Position numbers and translations under genes: made by a program. From Algoriphagus machipongonensis (GTDB taxonomy: Bacteria; Bacteroidota; Bacteroidia; Cytophagales; Cyclobacteriaceae): DNA of 64,000 nucleotides. Positions 19,020 to 27,343 of the stretch are shown piece by piece. The stretch lies in the NCBI RefSeq assembly GCF_000166275.1, contig NZ_CM001023.1, forward strand, positions 3,971,001 to 4,035,000, in the 5' to 3' direction. Within the stretch, counting starts at the first letter, position 1. Each line of letters begins with the position of its first letter. The notes under the pieces are model-generated. The model saw only the letters and a list, made by a program, of their open reading frames with translations, had not been told where the DNA came from and searched no databases.

Positions 19020-19952
19020 ATGAAAACACTTTATTTAAAATTTAGCCCTCTTATGGTTGCCATGCTATTATTTGCATCTGCAGCCTTTGCCCAAGAGGTG
19101 ATCGTCGACACCAATAAAACTTATTCTAATATCAGTAAGGTAGAAGTGAGTGGGGGATGGCTTGATGTAAGCTATGATGGAAGATCTGGTACTGATGTGG
19201 ATGTTCAGGCTTATTTAGAGTCCAATAACAGCGACCAAGACATCATTTTTGTGACAGTAGGCGATGTATTGAAAATCTCTTACGAAAAAAGTAGCCGAAA
19301 TAGCTCATGGGGAAACAACAGAAACAAGGGCTTTATTAAAATCTCTGGTCCAATGGCAATGGAATTGGATATCAGAAACAGCTCAGGAACCATCAGCGTT
19401 GATGGGGTAACCAATGATGAAACGAACCTTCGTGTCAGCTCAGGAAAAATATCCGCTTCAAACATCATAGGTGACCTTCGAGTGAAAGCTAGTTCTGGAA
19501 ATTTGGTTCTGGATGAAATTGATGGTGATGTAGTAGCAGGCGTAACATCTGGAAATGCTGATATTTCAAATGTATCTGGAAACGTAGATTATGAATCAAC
19601 TAGTGGATCGTTAGAAGCAGAAAATGTAGATGGAGAGTTGAGTGCTTCACTAACTTCTGGTAATGCCAAATTAAATAACATTGGCTCTTTAGGTTCTCTA
19701 AAATTCACTTCTGGAAACATTAGAGCTTCCAATTCCGGACTATCTGGCAATACAAGATTCAACGGTACTTCTGGTTCATTTAAGATTCAGAGTCCAACAG
19801 ATCTAAAGTCTTTGAATTTTTCTCTTAGAGCATCTTCCGGACGCTTGAAAGTGGGAGGAATAAACACAGGCAGAAACCTTGAAATAGATAATGGTAATTC
19901 CGAATGGGTGAAAGGCTCTATTTCATCGGGAAACATAACTATAGAAAACTAA
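19020..19952 (+). CDS. DUF4097-type secreted beta-helix repeat protein
   Basis: 310 residues with a signal peptide ending AFAQ. From about residue 110 on it is a series of short repeats of the type SSG.I...NI.GDL.VKASSGNL.LDEIDGDV, rich in Gly, Ser and Asn. This is the DUF4097/head-GIN right-handed beta-fold of bacterial surface proteins, with unknown activity. It is the last gene of the sigma-factor operon and ends just before a bidirectional terminator. Confidence 0.8.
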   Translation: MKTLYLKFSPLMVAMLLFASAAFAQEVIVDTNKTYSNISKVEVSGGWLDVSYDGRSGTDVDVQAYLESNNSDQDIIFVTVGDVLKISYEKSSRNSSWGNNRNKGFIKISGPMAMELDIRNSSGTISVDGVTNDETNLRVSSGKISASNIIGDLRVKASSGNLVLDEIDGDVVAGVTSGNADISNVSGNVDYESTSGSLEAENVDGELSASLTSGNAKLNNIGSLGSLKFTSGNIRASNSGLSGNTRFNGTSGSFKIQSPTDLKSLNFSLRASSGRLKVGGINTGRNLEIDNGNSEWVKGSISSGNITIEN

Positions 19953-19971
19953 ACCAACTCTATAAAAAAGT

Positions 19972-20007
19972 AAAGCGCCAAAATATTGAATTTTGGCGCT
20001 TTTTTTA
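19972..20007. terminator. Bidirectional rho-independent terminator
   Basis: Stem AAAGCGCCAAAAT / ATTTTGGCGCTTT with a short ATTGA loop; T run on the plus side and A run before it. It lies between two convergent genes and can end both the sigma operon and the minus-strand gene at 20005. Confidence 0.92.
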
Positions 20008-20487
20008 TTCCGGTCTGGAAGCTTGCCGAATCAGTTCTTTTTCTTCTTTTTTCAGTTTTAGGAGTCTTGCCATCCGATCTGGAGTCGGCTTTGCCAAAGA
20101 GAAAAACACAAGAGTTGCAGCAAAAAGTAAGACATAATAAGGGTTTTCGAAAAACACCAAACCCACTGTCGATATCAAAGAGCAGACAAGAAGTAGTATC
20201 ACTCGCTCTCTCGTCGCATTTGCATAGACTTCCACTTTCTTCAATAGCTCCTCATACTCAAAAGAGAGCTTAATTTTCCTGTGAAAGAGAAAATACTGAA
20301 TCACAAGAAGTGCCGTTCCTGCTCCAGACAATAATCCATCTACAAAATCAGGGAGAACAGGTAATCCCCAATCCAGATTACCCGAATTATAGTAAAGATA
20401 GACCATCCCAAATAAGGGCAAGGCAATCATCAACAGGATCAAAACTAGTTGCTCCAGTTTTTTATAAATTTTACGGATTTCTTCCAC
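20005..20487 (-). CDS. Small membrane protein of unknown function
   Basis: 160 residues. Four likely helices: LVLILLMIALPLFGMVYLYY, DFVDGLLSGAGTALLVIQYFLF, VILLLVCSLISTVGLVFF and VLLFAATLVFFSLA, with a charged loop between the second and third and a basic tail (RMARLLKLKKEEKEL). No recognised family. It follows the ferredoxin-reductase gene with only two bases between, so the two are cotranscribed. Confidence 0.7.
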   Translation of the reverse strand: MEEIRKIYKKLEQLVLILLMIALPLFGMVYLYYNSGNLDWGLPVLPDFVDGLLSGAGTALLVIQYFLFHRKIKLSFEYEELLKKVEVYANATRERVILLLVCSLISTVGLVFFENPYYVLLFAATLVFFSLAKPTPDRMARLLKLKKEEKELIRQASRPE

Positions 20488-20489
20488 TC

Positions 20490-21578
20490 CTATTCGATGC
20501 TGATTTTCACGTCACTGGTTTGAGGTCTCCCTACACAGCAAAGCACATATCCTTCCTTAATTTCATTTTCGCTAAGGCCAGCATCCTCATCCATTTTCAC
20601 TTCCCCGCTTATCAGCTTACCTCTACAAGCAGTGCATAGACCACTTTGGCAACTAAATGGCATATTGAGGTTCTTGTCCAAGCCAGCTTCCAGAATTGTC
20701 GTGTCAGGAGCTACAGACACCAAATGCTCCTCCCCTTCCAATAAAATTGTCACATCTCTGGTCAAGGCACCTTCATGGCTTTCATGCTGAGCGGCCTCTG
20801 CTGCCGCTGAATAAAAGCTCTCTTTATGAACCTTGGAAGAATCAATAGTTAAAGAGTCCAAAACCTCTATGGATGTTTCTAAAATCCCTTCAGGGCCACA
20901 GATGAAATATTCAGTCTGAAATTCTCCTTCTGCCTCAGCCTTTTTCACAAAATCAGAAATGGTTTCTCTAGTAAGACGGCCTTTCAACCCGGTCCAAGCC
21001 TCTGTTGGCTGACTCAGGTTATGAATTACTGTCAGTTGTTCATACTTTTCCTCCAAAGCATCCAATTCCTTCTTAAAAATGATATGTTCCTCATGTCGGC
21101 TACAATAGAGCAAAGTAACCTTGGATTTAGGCTCATTCGCTATAACTGACTTAAGAATTCCCATCAAAGGAGTGATACCACTACCTCCGCCGATAAGGAA
21201 GAAGTGTTTTTGATTTTTTGAATGAAAATCTGTCGTGAAATTCCCCAGTGGCTTTAAAACATTCAATGTTTTACCAGGATGAATTTTTTCATTTAAAAAG
21301 TTGGAAAATAAACCTCCTGGAACGCGTTTTACTGAAATCCCAGGAAAAGGGTCTACATAAGGAGAAGTACACAGACTATAAGATCTCCGTTGCTCCTTAC
21401 CCTCAAAATCCATAACCAAGGTCAAAAACTGACCGGGTTTATAGTCCAGATATGGATCTGGCTGTTCAAAATATATACTGACAGTATCAGCTGTTTCTTT
21501 TACTACCTCCCTCACTTTAAGTGGCAAGTAAGAAGGTTTCTTAGGTGCCTCTTTCTTTTTCTTAAATAAATTGAACAT
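20490..21578 (-). CDS. FAD/2Fe-2S oxidoreductase (ferredoxin-NADP reductase / PaaE-like)
   Basis: 362 residues: a FAD-binding barrel (RRSYSLCTSP, flavin motif RxYS), an NAD(P) domain (FFLIGGGSGITPLMGIL; CGPEGILETS), and a C-terminal plant-type 2Fe-2S domain (CQSGLCTACRGKL plus a last ligand in YVLCCVGRP). Such fusion reductases pass electrons from NAD(P)H to oxygenases or desaturases in the cytoplasm. No oxygenase subunit lies next to it, so the acceptor is unknown; PaaE of phenylacetyl-CoA epoxidase is the nearest named relative but other paa genes are absent. Confidence 0.87.
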   Translation of the reverse strand: MFNLFKKKKEAPKKPSYLPLKVREVVKETADTVSIYFEQPDPYLDYKPGQFLTLVMDFEGKEQRRSYSLCTSPYVDPFPGISVKRVPGGLFSNFLNEKIHPGKTLNVLKPLGNFTTDFHSKNQKHFFLIGGGSGITPLMGILKSVIANEPKSKVTLLYCSRHEEHIIFKKELDALEEKYEQLTVIHNLSQPTEAWTGLKGRLTRETISDFVKKAEAEGEFQTEYFICGPEGILETSIEVLDSLTIDSSKVHKESFYSAAAEAAQHESHEGALTRDVTILLEGEEHLVSVAPDTTILEAGLDKNLNMPFSCQSGLCTACRGKLISGEVKMDEDAGLSENEIKEGYVLCCVGRPQTSDVKISIE

Positions 21579-21793
21579 CCGAAATAATCTGGTTTTGTAC
21601 TTGACTCTGTGCGCAAAATTAACCTCTCAGCCCAAATAATTGTCTTCTAGGGCGAGATTTTCGAAGACTTAACCCCAATTAACTGAAGTGGGTTCGGAAA
21701 AAGCCCATAAATGTTTTGAAATCGAATGATGAAGGCCCGAATTTTAGAGGCAAAAGCCTAAATTGCAGGCTCCAAAAACAAACGGAAATTCTA

Positions 21794-23137
21794 ATGGAAT
21801 TAAATGCACTGACTGCGGTCACCTCTGTGGATGGACGCTATGCTGGCAAAACTGCCCCTCTAAGAGCTTATTTTTCTGAATTCGCCCTGATAAAATATAG
21901 AGTTCATGTGGAAGTCGAATACTTTATCGCCCTATGTGAATTGCCTTTACCGCAATTAAAAGATTTTGATAAGAGTCTATTTTCAGACTTGAGATTAATT
22001 GTGGATAAATTCTCACTGGAAGATGCAGAAAAGATCAAAGCCACTGAGCGTATCACCAATCACGATGTAAAAGCAGTTGAATATTTCCTTAAGGAAAAAT
22101 TTGACCTTTTGGGATTAGAGCCATTCAAAGAGTTTATTCATTTTGGTCTGACTTCTCAGGATATCAATAACACCTCCACGCCTCTGATGATGAAAGCAGG
22201 AATGCAGGAGGTAATTCTTCCACAGCTGGAGGCAGTTATGTTAAAACTAGAGCAAAAAGCTGAATCTTGGAAGGCCGTGCCTATGCTTGCAAAAACTCAT
22301 GGGCAACCGGCATCTCCCACGCGTTTAGGTAAAGAAATCAATGTTTTTGTAGTGAGAATTGAAAAGCAGTTAGAACTATTAAATCAAATTCCTTACACTG
22401 CAAAGTTTGGTGGTGCCACAGGAAATATGAATGCACACCAGGTAGCCTATCCAGAAATTGTCTGGAATGAATTTGCTGTCAAGTTTGTCAAAGATTATTT
22501 AGGATTGGTTCGTAGTTTTCCAACTACCCAAATCGAACATTACGATAATTTAGCTGCTCTTTTTGACGGCCTTAAGCGCATCAACACCATTCTTCTCGAT
22601 CTTGCAAAAGATGTATGGCAGTACGTCGCCATGAATTATTTCAAACAAAAGATCAAAGCTGGAGAAATTGGTTCTTCTGCAATGCCTCATAAGGTCAACC
22701 CAATTGATTTTGAAAATGCTGAAGGGAATCTAGGTATTGCCAATGCACTTTTAGAGCACTTATCAGCCAAATTACCTATCAGTAGACTTCAGCGTGACTT
22801 GACCGATAGTACTGTTTTAAGAGTGATAGGTGTACCTCTTGGTCATATGGTGATTGCATTGGAATCGCTGGCCAAAGGACTTGACAAATTAGAACTTAAT
22901 GAAGCGGCAATCCACGCCGACCTAGATGACAACTGGGCTGTGGTCGCAGAAGCTATTCAAACAGTTTTGAGAAGGGAAGCTTTCCCAAAACCCTACGAAG
23001 CTTTAAAAGACCTGACAAGGACCAATACAAAAATCACAGAGACTTCCATCCGAGAATTTATTTCCAACTTACCCATTTCGGATGAGCTGAAAGCTGAATT
23101 AAACCAAATCACCCCCTTTAATTACACAGGGATTTAA
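21794..23137 (+). CDS. purB: Adenylosuccinate lyase
   Basis: 447 residues from the ATG at 21794 (MELNALTAVTSVDGRYAGKT), the usual length and start in Bacteroidota; a longer frame from 21716 adds a non-conserved piece. The fumarase/lyase signature GSSAMPHKVNPIDFENAEGN is present, as are TSQDINNTS and KTHGQPASPTRLGKE. It cleaves adenylosuccinate and SAICAR in purine synthesis, as a cytosolic homotetramer. It stands alone and ends at a strong terminator. Confidence 0.96.
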   Translation: MELNALTAVTSVDGRYAGKTAPLRAYFSEFALIKYRVHVEVEYFIALCELPLPQLKDFDKSLFSDLRLIVDKFSLEDAEKIKATERITNHDVKAVEYFLKEKFDLLGLEPFKEFIHFGLTSQDINNTSTPLMMKAGMQEVILPQLEAVMLKLEQKAESWKAVPMLAKTHGQPASPTRLGKEINVFVVRIEKQLELLNQIPYTAKFGGATGNMNAHQVAYPEIVWNEFAVKFVKDYLGLVRSFPTTQIEHYDNLAALFDGLKRINTILLDLAKDVWQYVAMNYFKQKIKAGEIGSSAMPHKVNPIDFENAEGNLGIANALLEHLSAKLPISRLQRDLTDSTVLRVIGVPLGHMVIALESLAKGLDKLELNEAAIHADLDDNWAVVAEAIQTVLRREAFPKPYEALKDLTRTNTKITETSIREFISNLPISDELKAELNQITPFNYTGI

Positions 23138-23160
23138 TCGACTTCTTACAGCAATTAACA

Positions 23161-23200
23161 AAGGAAAACCAAGGCAAGATGTCTTGGTTTTCCTTTTTTT
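23161..23200 (+). terminator. Terminator after purB
   Basis: Stem AGGAAAACCAAG / CTTGGTTTTCCT with a GCAAGATGT loop and seven following T's, 24 bases after the purB stop. Confidence 0.92.
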
Positions 23201-23307
23201 AGGCAAGGAGTTCTATACGAATTTTAAGACTTATTAAGACTATTTTAATCTTAAGAGACTTTGAGGTTTTCTAGATGCTGACTAAATTCATCTTTCACTA
23301 TAAATAT

Positions 23308-23757
23308 ATGATCAAAACGCTCCGTACAGATTCCACGAATTCAGACTTTCAAAAACTAGTCGAAAAACTAGATGCCTATCTGGCAGAGATTGACGGAGAA
23401 GAAACCGCTTTTTATTCCCAGTATAATAAAATTGACAGCTTAAAGAGTGCCGTAGTCATTTTTGAAAATGAAAAAGCTGTTGCCTGCGGGGCATTTAAGA
23501 AACTGAATGAAAACTCGGTGGAAATAAAAAGAATGTACACCGAAAAATCGGCCCGAGGAAAGGGATTTGCAAGAAAGGTTTTATCGGAGCTTGAAGTTTG
23601 GGCCAAAGAAGTTGGCTTTGAATCCTGCGTATTGGAAACCGGCAAGAGACAGCCAGATGCTGTTGCTCTTTACCATAAATGCGGCTACCAAGTCATCCCT
23701 AATTATGGACAATACAAGGGAGTTGAAAATAGTCTTTGTTTCGAGAAAAAAATCTGA
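23308..23757 (+). CDS. GNAT-family N-acetyltransferase
   Basis: 149 residues from the ATG at 23308; the longer frame from 23275 adds eleven non-conserved residues. Contains the acetyl-CoA loop in RMYTEKSARGKGFARKVLSELEVWAKEVG (RGKGFA form of the Q/RxxGxG/A motif) and the C-terminal ALYHKCGYQVIPNYGQY. A small cytosolic acetyltransferase; substrate unknown. Four bases separate it from the next gene. Confidence 0.88.
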   Translation: MIKTLRTDSTNSDFQKLVEKLDAYLAEIDGEETAFYSQYNKIDSLKSAVVIFENEKAVACGAFKKLNENSVEIKRMYTEKSARGKGFARKVLSELEVWAKEVGFESCVLETGKRQPDAVALYHKCGYQVIPNYGQYKGVENSLCFEKKI

Positions 23758-23761
23758 ATGA

Positions 23762-24085
23762 ATGGCCACATTAGAACTTTTTAGATCCATTTGCATGATT
23801 TTACCTCGAGTGGAAGAGGTTAAACACTTTGAGATAATTTCTTTTCGGGTAAAAAAAAGAGTTTTTGCTACCATTGACCCTAAACAGGACAAAGCTTCAT
23901 TAAAATTTAGTTTAGAAGATCAGACAACATTTGGGCTTATCGATAAATCCATGATTTACCCAGTCCCTAATAAATGGGGAAAGGAGGGCTGGACAACTGT
24001 GGAGCTAAAAAAAGTAAATATTGACTTATTGAAAGAACTATTATCCACAGCATATCAGACAGTTATAACTTCCGAACAAGGTTAG
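23762..24085 (+). CDS. MmcQ/YjbR-family protein
   Basis: 107 residues. KHFEIISFRVKKRVFATIDPKQDKASLKFS, then YPVPNKWGKEGWTTVELKKVNIDLLKELLSTAYQTV are typical of this CyaY-like double-wing fold (the W..EGW..V.L..V....L..LL..AY end). Small cytoplasmic proteins, sometimes called DNA-binding; role unclear. Probably cotranscribed with the acetyltransferase gene. Confidence 0.87.
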   Translation: MATLELFRSICMILPRVEEVKHFEIISFRVKKRVFATIDPKQDKASLKFSLEDQTTFGLIDKSMIYPVPNKWGKEGWTTVELKKVNIDLLKELLSTAYQTVITSEQG

Positions 24086-24128
24086 CATCTTAACAAACAT
24101 TTAATTCTTTTCAAGTAAACACTCCGAT

Positions 24129-24524
24129 ATGAAAAAGCATCTTTTTTACAACTTCCTATTTTTAATGTTTTTGCCCCTTTTCTCTTTCGCTCAATCTGAG
24201 ATCGGTAATAATAAAGATGAAAGAGAAACAACCAAACATTACAGTCTGATGTATTCCCCTTATTTTGTTATCTCATCCATTGAGGGCGAATCAGAATATG
24301 TTTATAAATCTCATGAGTTTGAAAATGGTGATAGGCAAATAGACTGGATTATTCCAGAATCAATTGAATCCATGGAGGTCTTGAAAGGGAAAAAAGCAAC
24401 TGACAAATATGGATTAAATGGTAGTAATGGGGTGATTGAGATTCAAATTAAATCCGAATTTTATTTGAATCTTTCAGAAGAAATTAAAGCTAAATTCATA
24501 GAATCGAAAATTTCTAAGAAATAG
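24129..24524 (+). CDS. Secreted short protein resembling a TonB-receptor plug fragment
   Basis: 131 residues with a signal peptide (cleavage near SFAQ). The segment IESMEVLKGKKATDKYGLNGSNGVIEIQIK matches the last part of a TonB-dependent receptor plug (I.S.EVLKG..A...YG..G.NGVI.I.TK), but no barrel and no carboxypeptidase-like domain is present. Such stand-alone plug-like proteins are seen in Bacteroidota; function unknown. It may also be a degraded receptor, but the frame is clean with a signal and a stop. Confidence 0.65.
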   Translation: MKKHLFYNFLFLMFLPLFSFAQSEIGNNKDERETTKHYSLMYSPYFVISSIEGESEYVYKSHEFENGDRQIDWIIPESIESMEVLKGKKATDKYGLNGSNGVIEIQIKSEFYLNLSEEIKAKFIESKISKK

Positions 24525-24540
24525 AGCTCCCAATAAAAAA

Positions 24541-24900
24541 ATGGTACTAAAAGACATTGAGCAATTCTTTTTTAGGCAACCTGAGCCGAATCAAAGTTGC
24601 TTTTTGGCTTTGAGAAATTTGATATTAGCTCATGATCCCGCGATCACTGAAACCGTCAAATACAGCATGCCTTGCTTTTGCTATTTAAAAAAGGCTTTAT
24701 GCTACCTCTGGCTGGATAAGAAATCACAAGAGCCATACATCCTTTTTGTAGATGGAAAAGCGCTTCAGCACCCTATGTTAGAGTCCGGAGATCGGGCTAA
24801 AATGAAGATACTTAGAATCGACCCTGAAAAGGACCTCCCAAAGGAATTAATATCGGAAATCCTATTAGAAGCAATAAGCGTCCGTCAAATAGCTAAGTGA
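24541..24900 (+). CDS. DUF1801-family protein
   Basis: 119 residues. ALRNLILAHDPAITETVKYSMPCFCYLKKALCYLWLDKK, later MKILRIDPEKDLPKELISEILLEAI, fit DUF1801/YdhG (E..KY.MP.F.Y). Function unknown. It begins 16 bases after the previous stop. Confidence 0.75.
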   Translation: MVLKDIEQFFFRQPEPNQSCFLALRNLILAHDPAITETVKYSMPCFCYLKKALCYLWLDKKSQEPYILFVDGKALQHPMLESGDRAKMKILRIDPEKDLPKELISEILLEAISVRQIAK

Positions 24901-25107
24901 ATTATGGCACCGCGCTTCTCAAGGAGCGGAATAAAAAGACCTGAAATTTTGCAATAGAGAAGAGCCTCATTTTTTTTGATTAATCCATATTTAAAGCATC
25001 AAATTTTCAGGTTAAAATTTCTCCTTTTGCATAGGTAAGCATATTTTGTGATCTTGAAGAATTAACAATGTATTTATCAAGTCAATTTGACCCTAGAATA
25101 AAACCAT

Positions 25108-25761
25108 ATGAACCTTTATCAAAAAGTTTTTGAAAACAACGAAGAGTGGGTATCCTCTAAACTTGCTTTAGACAAGGATTATTTTAGCAATCTCTCCAAA
25201 GGACAAAGCCCAGAAATCCTGTACATAGGATGTAGTGACAGTAGGGTTTCGGCAGAAGAAATGACTGGTATTGCTCCCGGAGAAATGTTTGTTCACCGAA
25301 ATGTAGCCAACCTAGTCCCCAATAATGATGGAAACTCTGCGGCTGTCATTGAGTATGCAGTAGACCACTTAAAAGTTGGACATATTGTAGTTTGTGGACA
25401 TTATTTTTGTGGAGGTGTCAAAGCTGCTATGCAAGCCCAGGATTTAGGAATCTTAAACCCTTGGCTAAGAAATATCAGAGATGTTTATCGTACCCACAGT
25501 CAGGAGCTAAACAAGATTCAAGATGAAGAAAGTAGATACAAGAGGCTCGTCGAACTCAATGTACAGGAACAATGCACCAATGTGATCAAAATGGCTGTAT
25601 GGCAAAAAAACCACTTGACTCGCCAAGGCCCAACGATCCACGGATGGGTGTTTGATATCGAAAGTGGAAAGATTATTGACCTAAATATAGATGTTCCCAA
25701 GATCTTAAAAGGCATTCAAGAAATTTACGATCTAGGAATGGTCAAAGGAGCAGAATTATAA
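25108..25761 (+). CDS. Beta-class carbonic anhydrase
   Basis: 217 residues. Zinc ligands Cys42 (GCSDSR), His98 and Cys101 (CGHYFCGG); the Asp44/Arg46 dyad is present. Interconverts CO2 and bicarbonate in the cytoplasm. The last codons (VKGAEL) and the terminator after it are repeated at 27261, at the far side of the RAYT/REP cluster. No transporter is beside it. Confidence 0.95.
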   Translation: MNLYQKVFENNEEWVSSKLALDKDYFSNLSKGQSPEILYIGCSDSRVSAEEMTGIAPGEMFVHRNVANLVPNNDGNSAAVIEYAVDHLKVGHIVVCGHYFCGGVKAAMQAQDLGILNPWLRNIRDVYRTHSQELNKIQDEESRYKRLVELNVQEQCTNVIKMAVWQKNHLTRQGPTIHGWVFDIESGKIIDLNIDVPKILKGIQEIYDLGMVKGAEL

Positions 25762-25819
25762 TTCATTCCCATTCGTCTTACGGCGAATGGGTTTTATTTT
25801 TTTTGGTAAAAAGATTTCT
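25736..25819 (+). repeat. 84-bp direct repeat, left copy: gene end plus terminator plus ctlX end
   Basis: Contains the last eight codons of the carbonic anhydrase, the hairpin terminator, and a copy of the last codons of ctlX in antisense (AAGAAATC...). It matches 27261-27343 except for one substitution and one T in the T run. The two copies bracket the whole RAYT/REP cluster. Confidence 0.92.
25768..25804 (+). terminator. Terminator of the carbonic anhydrase gene
   Basis: Stem CCCATTCG / CGAATGGG, TCTTACGG loop, then TTTTA and eight T's. A second copy at 27293 ends the ctlX gene region. Confidence 0.9.
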
Positions 25820-25829
25820 TTTTTAACGA

Positions 25830-26100
25830 GCTTTTTTATTCTAAAATGGCCCGCATTCGTGTCTCCACGAATGATTCTTCAACAATTCTCTCAAAATTTC
25901 AATATCGGCGAGTGAAGACACTCGCTTAGGCGATAGAGAAAACTTTTTATTCTAAAATTGTTCTCATTTGTGTCTCTACGAATGATTCTTCAACCTTCCC
26001 CTTAAAGTTTCTTTACCAGCGAGTGAAGACACTCGCTCAGGGAATAGAGAAAACTTTTTACCCTAAAATCGTCCTCATTCGTGTCTCCACGAATGACTTT
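25830..26100. repeat. REP-pair repeat units, left block (two full units and a part)
   Basis: Units with a 110-111 bp period; marker CTAAAAT at 25841, 25952 and 26063. Each holds hairpin A (CATTCGTGTCTCCACGAATG or CATTTGTGTCTCTACGAATG) and hairpin B (GCGAGTGAAGACACTCGC). The core GTGTCTCCAC of A is the reverse complement of GTGGAGACAC in B, so each unit is a pair of REP elements in opposite orientation, a REPIN layout. They lie right beside a RAYT gene. Confidence 0.85.
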
Positions 26101-26147
26101 AAGATTCTAAATCAAAATAAACTGGTATTTGGACAATAAATCACTCT

Positions 26148-26672
26148 TTAAAAAATCCTTTCAGAGATATTATTTAGAAACCCAAATCTATCTTTACCTG
26201 TCTCATAAAACTGAAAAGATGAGTAATCATACGATATAGGATCTTCAGAAAGCATCCACTTTTTCTGACATGGATTATTATGAATATAGTCTAATTTTTG
26301 AATTGCAATTTCAGGAGAATAAAGCTCTATTTTCATGGAATCTTCTTTCCAGAATTCATAATTTTTCTTTGTGCTCTTTACCCTAAATTTTTCCAAAATA
26401 GTATATGAATTAGCACGAATTAATTTCAAACATTCATGCCCGGTAAACTTCAAAAAGCTTGCATGTGGCATTTCCTTGCCATTAAGTTTTAAGCACTCTA
26501 TTATTAGATGAATATGGTTTGGCATCACCACAAATCCGTATACTTTAATACAGTTCTTATCAGAAAGGTGTTTTAAGCTTGAAATGATTATGTCTTTCCT
26601 AAAATCACTTTTTAAAAATGGAATCCAATTTCTAATAGTGGAAGTAAAAAAATATACTTTATTAAGTTCCAT
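26148..26672 (-). CDS. REP-associated tyrosine transposase (RAYT), Y1/IS200-like
   Basis: 174 residues. HUH motif at His53 and His55 (VMPNHIHLII), nucleophile Tyr129 in KLDYIHNNPC, followed by the PISYDYSSFQFY region, all typical of RAYT. It is a single-strand DNA endonuclease thought to act on REP hairpins. Complete, with no frame break, and flanked by REP-pair repeats on both sides. It lacks the long C-terminal part of classic IS200/IS605 accessory genes, and no terminal imperfect palindrome set of an IS was seen. Confidence 0.92.
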   Translation of the reverse strand: MELNKVYFFTSTIRNWIPFLKSDFRKDIIISSLKHLSDKNCIKVYGFVVMPNHIHLIIECLKLNGKEMPHASFLKFTGHECLKLIRANSYTILEKFRVKSTKKNYEFWKEDSMKIELYSPEIAIQKLDYIHNNPCQKKWMLSEDPISYDYSSFQFYETGKDRFGFLNNISERIF

Positions 26673-26759
26673 TTGACAATTTCAGTAATAATTAAATCAA
26701 ATAAAAGATTAGTATTCAATAATAGAGAATGGGTACATTCAAATGGGTTAAGCGAGAAT

Positions 26760-27260
26760 AGTTTCGCCTCCAAGTGTCTTCACGAATGATCCCTCTCAAA
26801 GTATCATTACACACGAGTGGAGACACTCGCTTCGGCGATAGAGAAAACTTTTTATTCTAAAATTGCTCTCATTTGTGTCTCTACGAATGATTCTTCAACC
26901 TTTCCCTTAAAGTTTCATTACCAGCAAGTAGAGACACTCGCTTCGGCGATAGAGAAAACTTGTTTATCCTAAAATTGATCTCATTCTTGTCTCCACGAAT
27001 GATTTTTCAACCTTCCTCTTAAAGTTTCTTTACCAGCGAGTGGAGAAACTCGCTTAGGCGATAGAGAAAACTTTTTATTCTAAAATTGCTCTCATTTGTG
27101 TCTCTACGAATGATTCTTCAACCTTCCCCTTAAAGTTTCTTTACCAACGAGTGAAGACACTCGCTTAAACGATAGAGAAAACTTGTTTATCCTAAAATTG
27201 ATCATATTCGTATCTCCACGAAGGATTTTTCAACCTTCCCCTCAAAGTCTTATTTCCAGC
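26760..27260. repeat. REP-pair repeat units, right block (about four units)
   Basis: Marker CTAAAATTG at 26857, 26969, 27080 and 27192 (period 111-112 bases). A-type hairpins near 26774, 26870, 26982, 27094 and 27208; B-type near 26814, 26926, 27037 and 27149. Units differ by a few substitutions and some stems have decayed (GCAAGTAGAGACACTCGC, CATTCTTGTCTCC). The last unit is cut off in its B hairpin exactly where the 83-bp repeat begins (27261). Confidence 0.85.
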
Positions 27261-27343
27261 GAATGGTCAAAGGAGCAGAATTATAATTAATTCCCATTCG
27301 TCTTACGGCGAATGGGTTTTATTTTTTTGGTAAAAAGATTTCT
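27261..27343 (+). repeat. 83-bp direct repeat, right copy
   Basis: Right copy of the repeat at 25736-25819. It contains a broken copy of the carbonic anhydrase 3' end, the hairpin terminator, and the true end of ctlX (EIFLPKK and stop). Because each flanking gene keeps an intact end and terminator, the insertion or duplication has cost neither gene anything. Confidence 0.92.
27293..27328. terminator. Terminator of ctlX (duplicate of the carbonic anhydrase terminator)
   Basis: Same CCCATTCG / CGAATGGG stem as at 25768. It lies at the ctlX 3' end. On the minus strand the run after the stem is not a T run, so termination of ctlX is less certain than of carbonic anhydrase. Confidence 0.75.

Noticed and set aside
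25830..27260. CRISPR array, because of regular repeats
   Set aside because: The 111-bp units are near-identical throughout, with no unique spacers and no cas genes; each unit is a pair of hairpins next to a RAYT gene.
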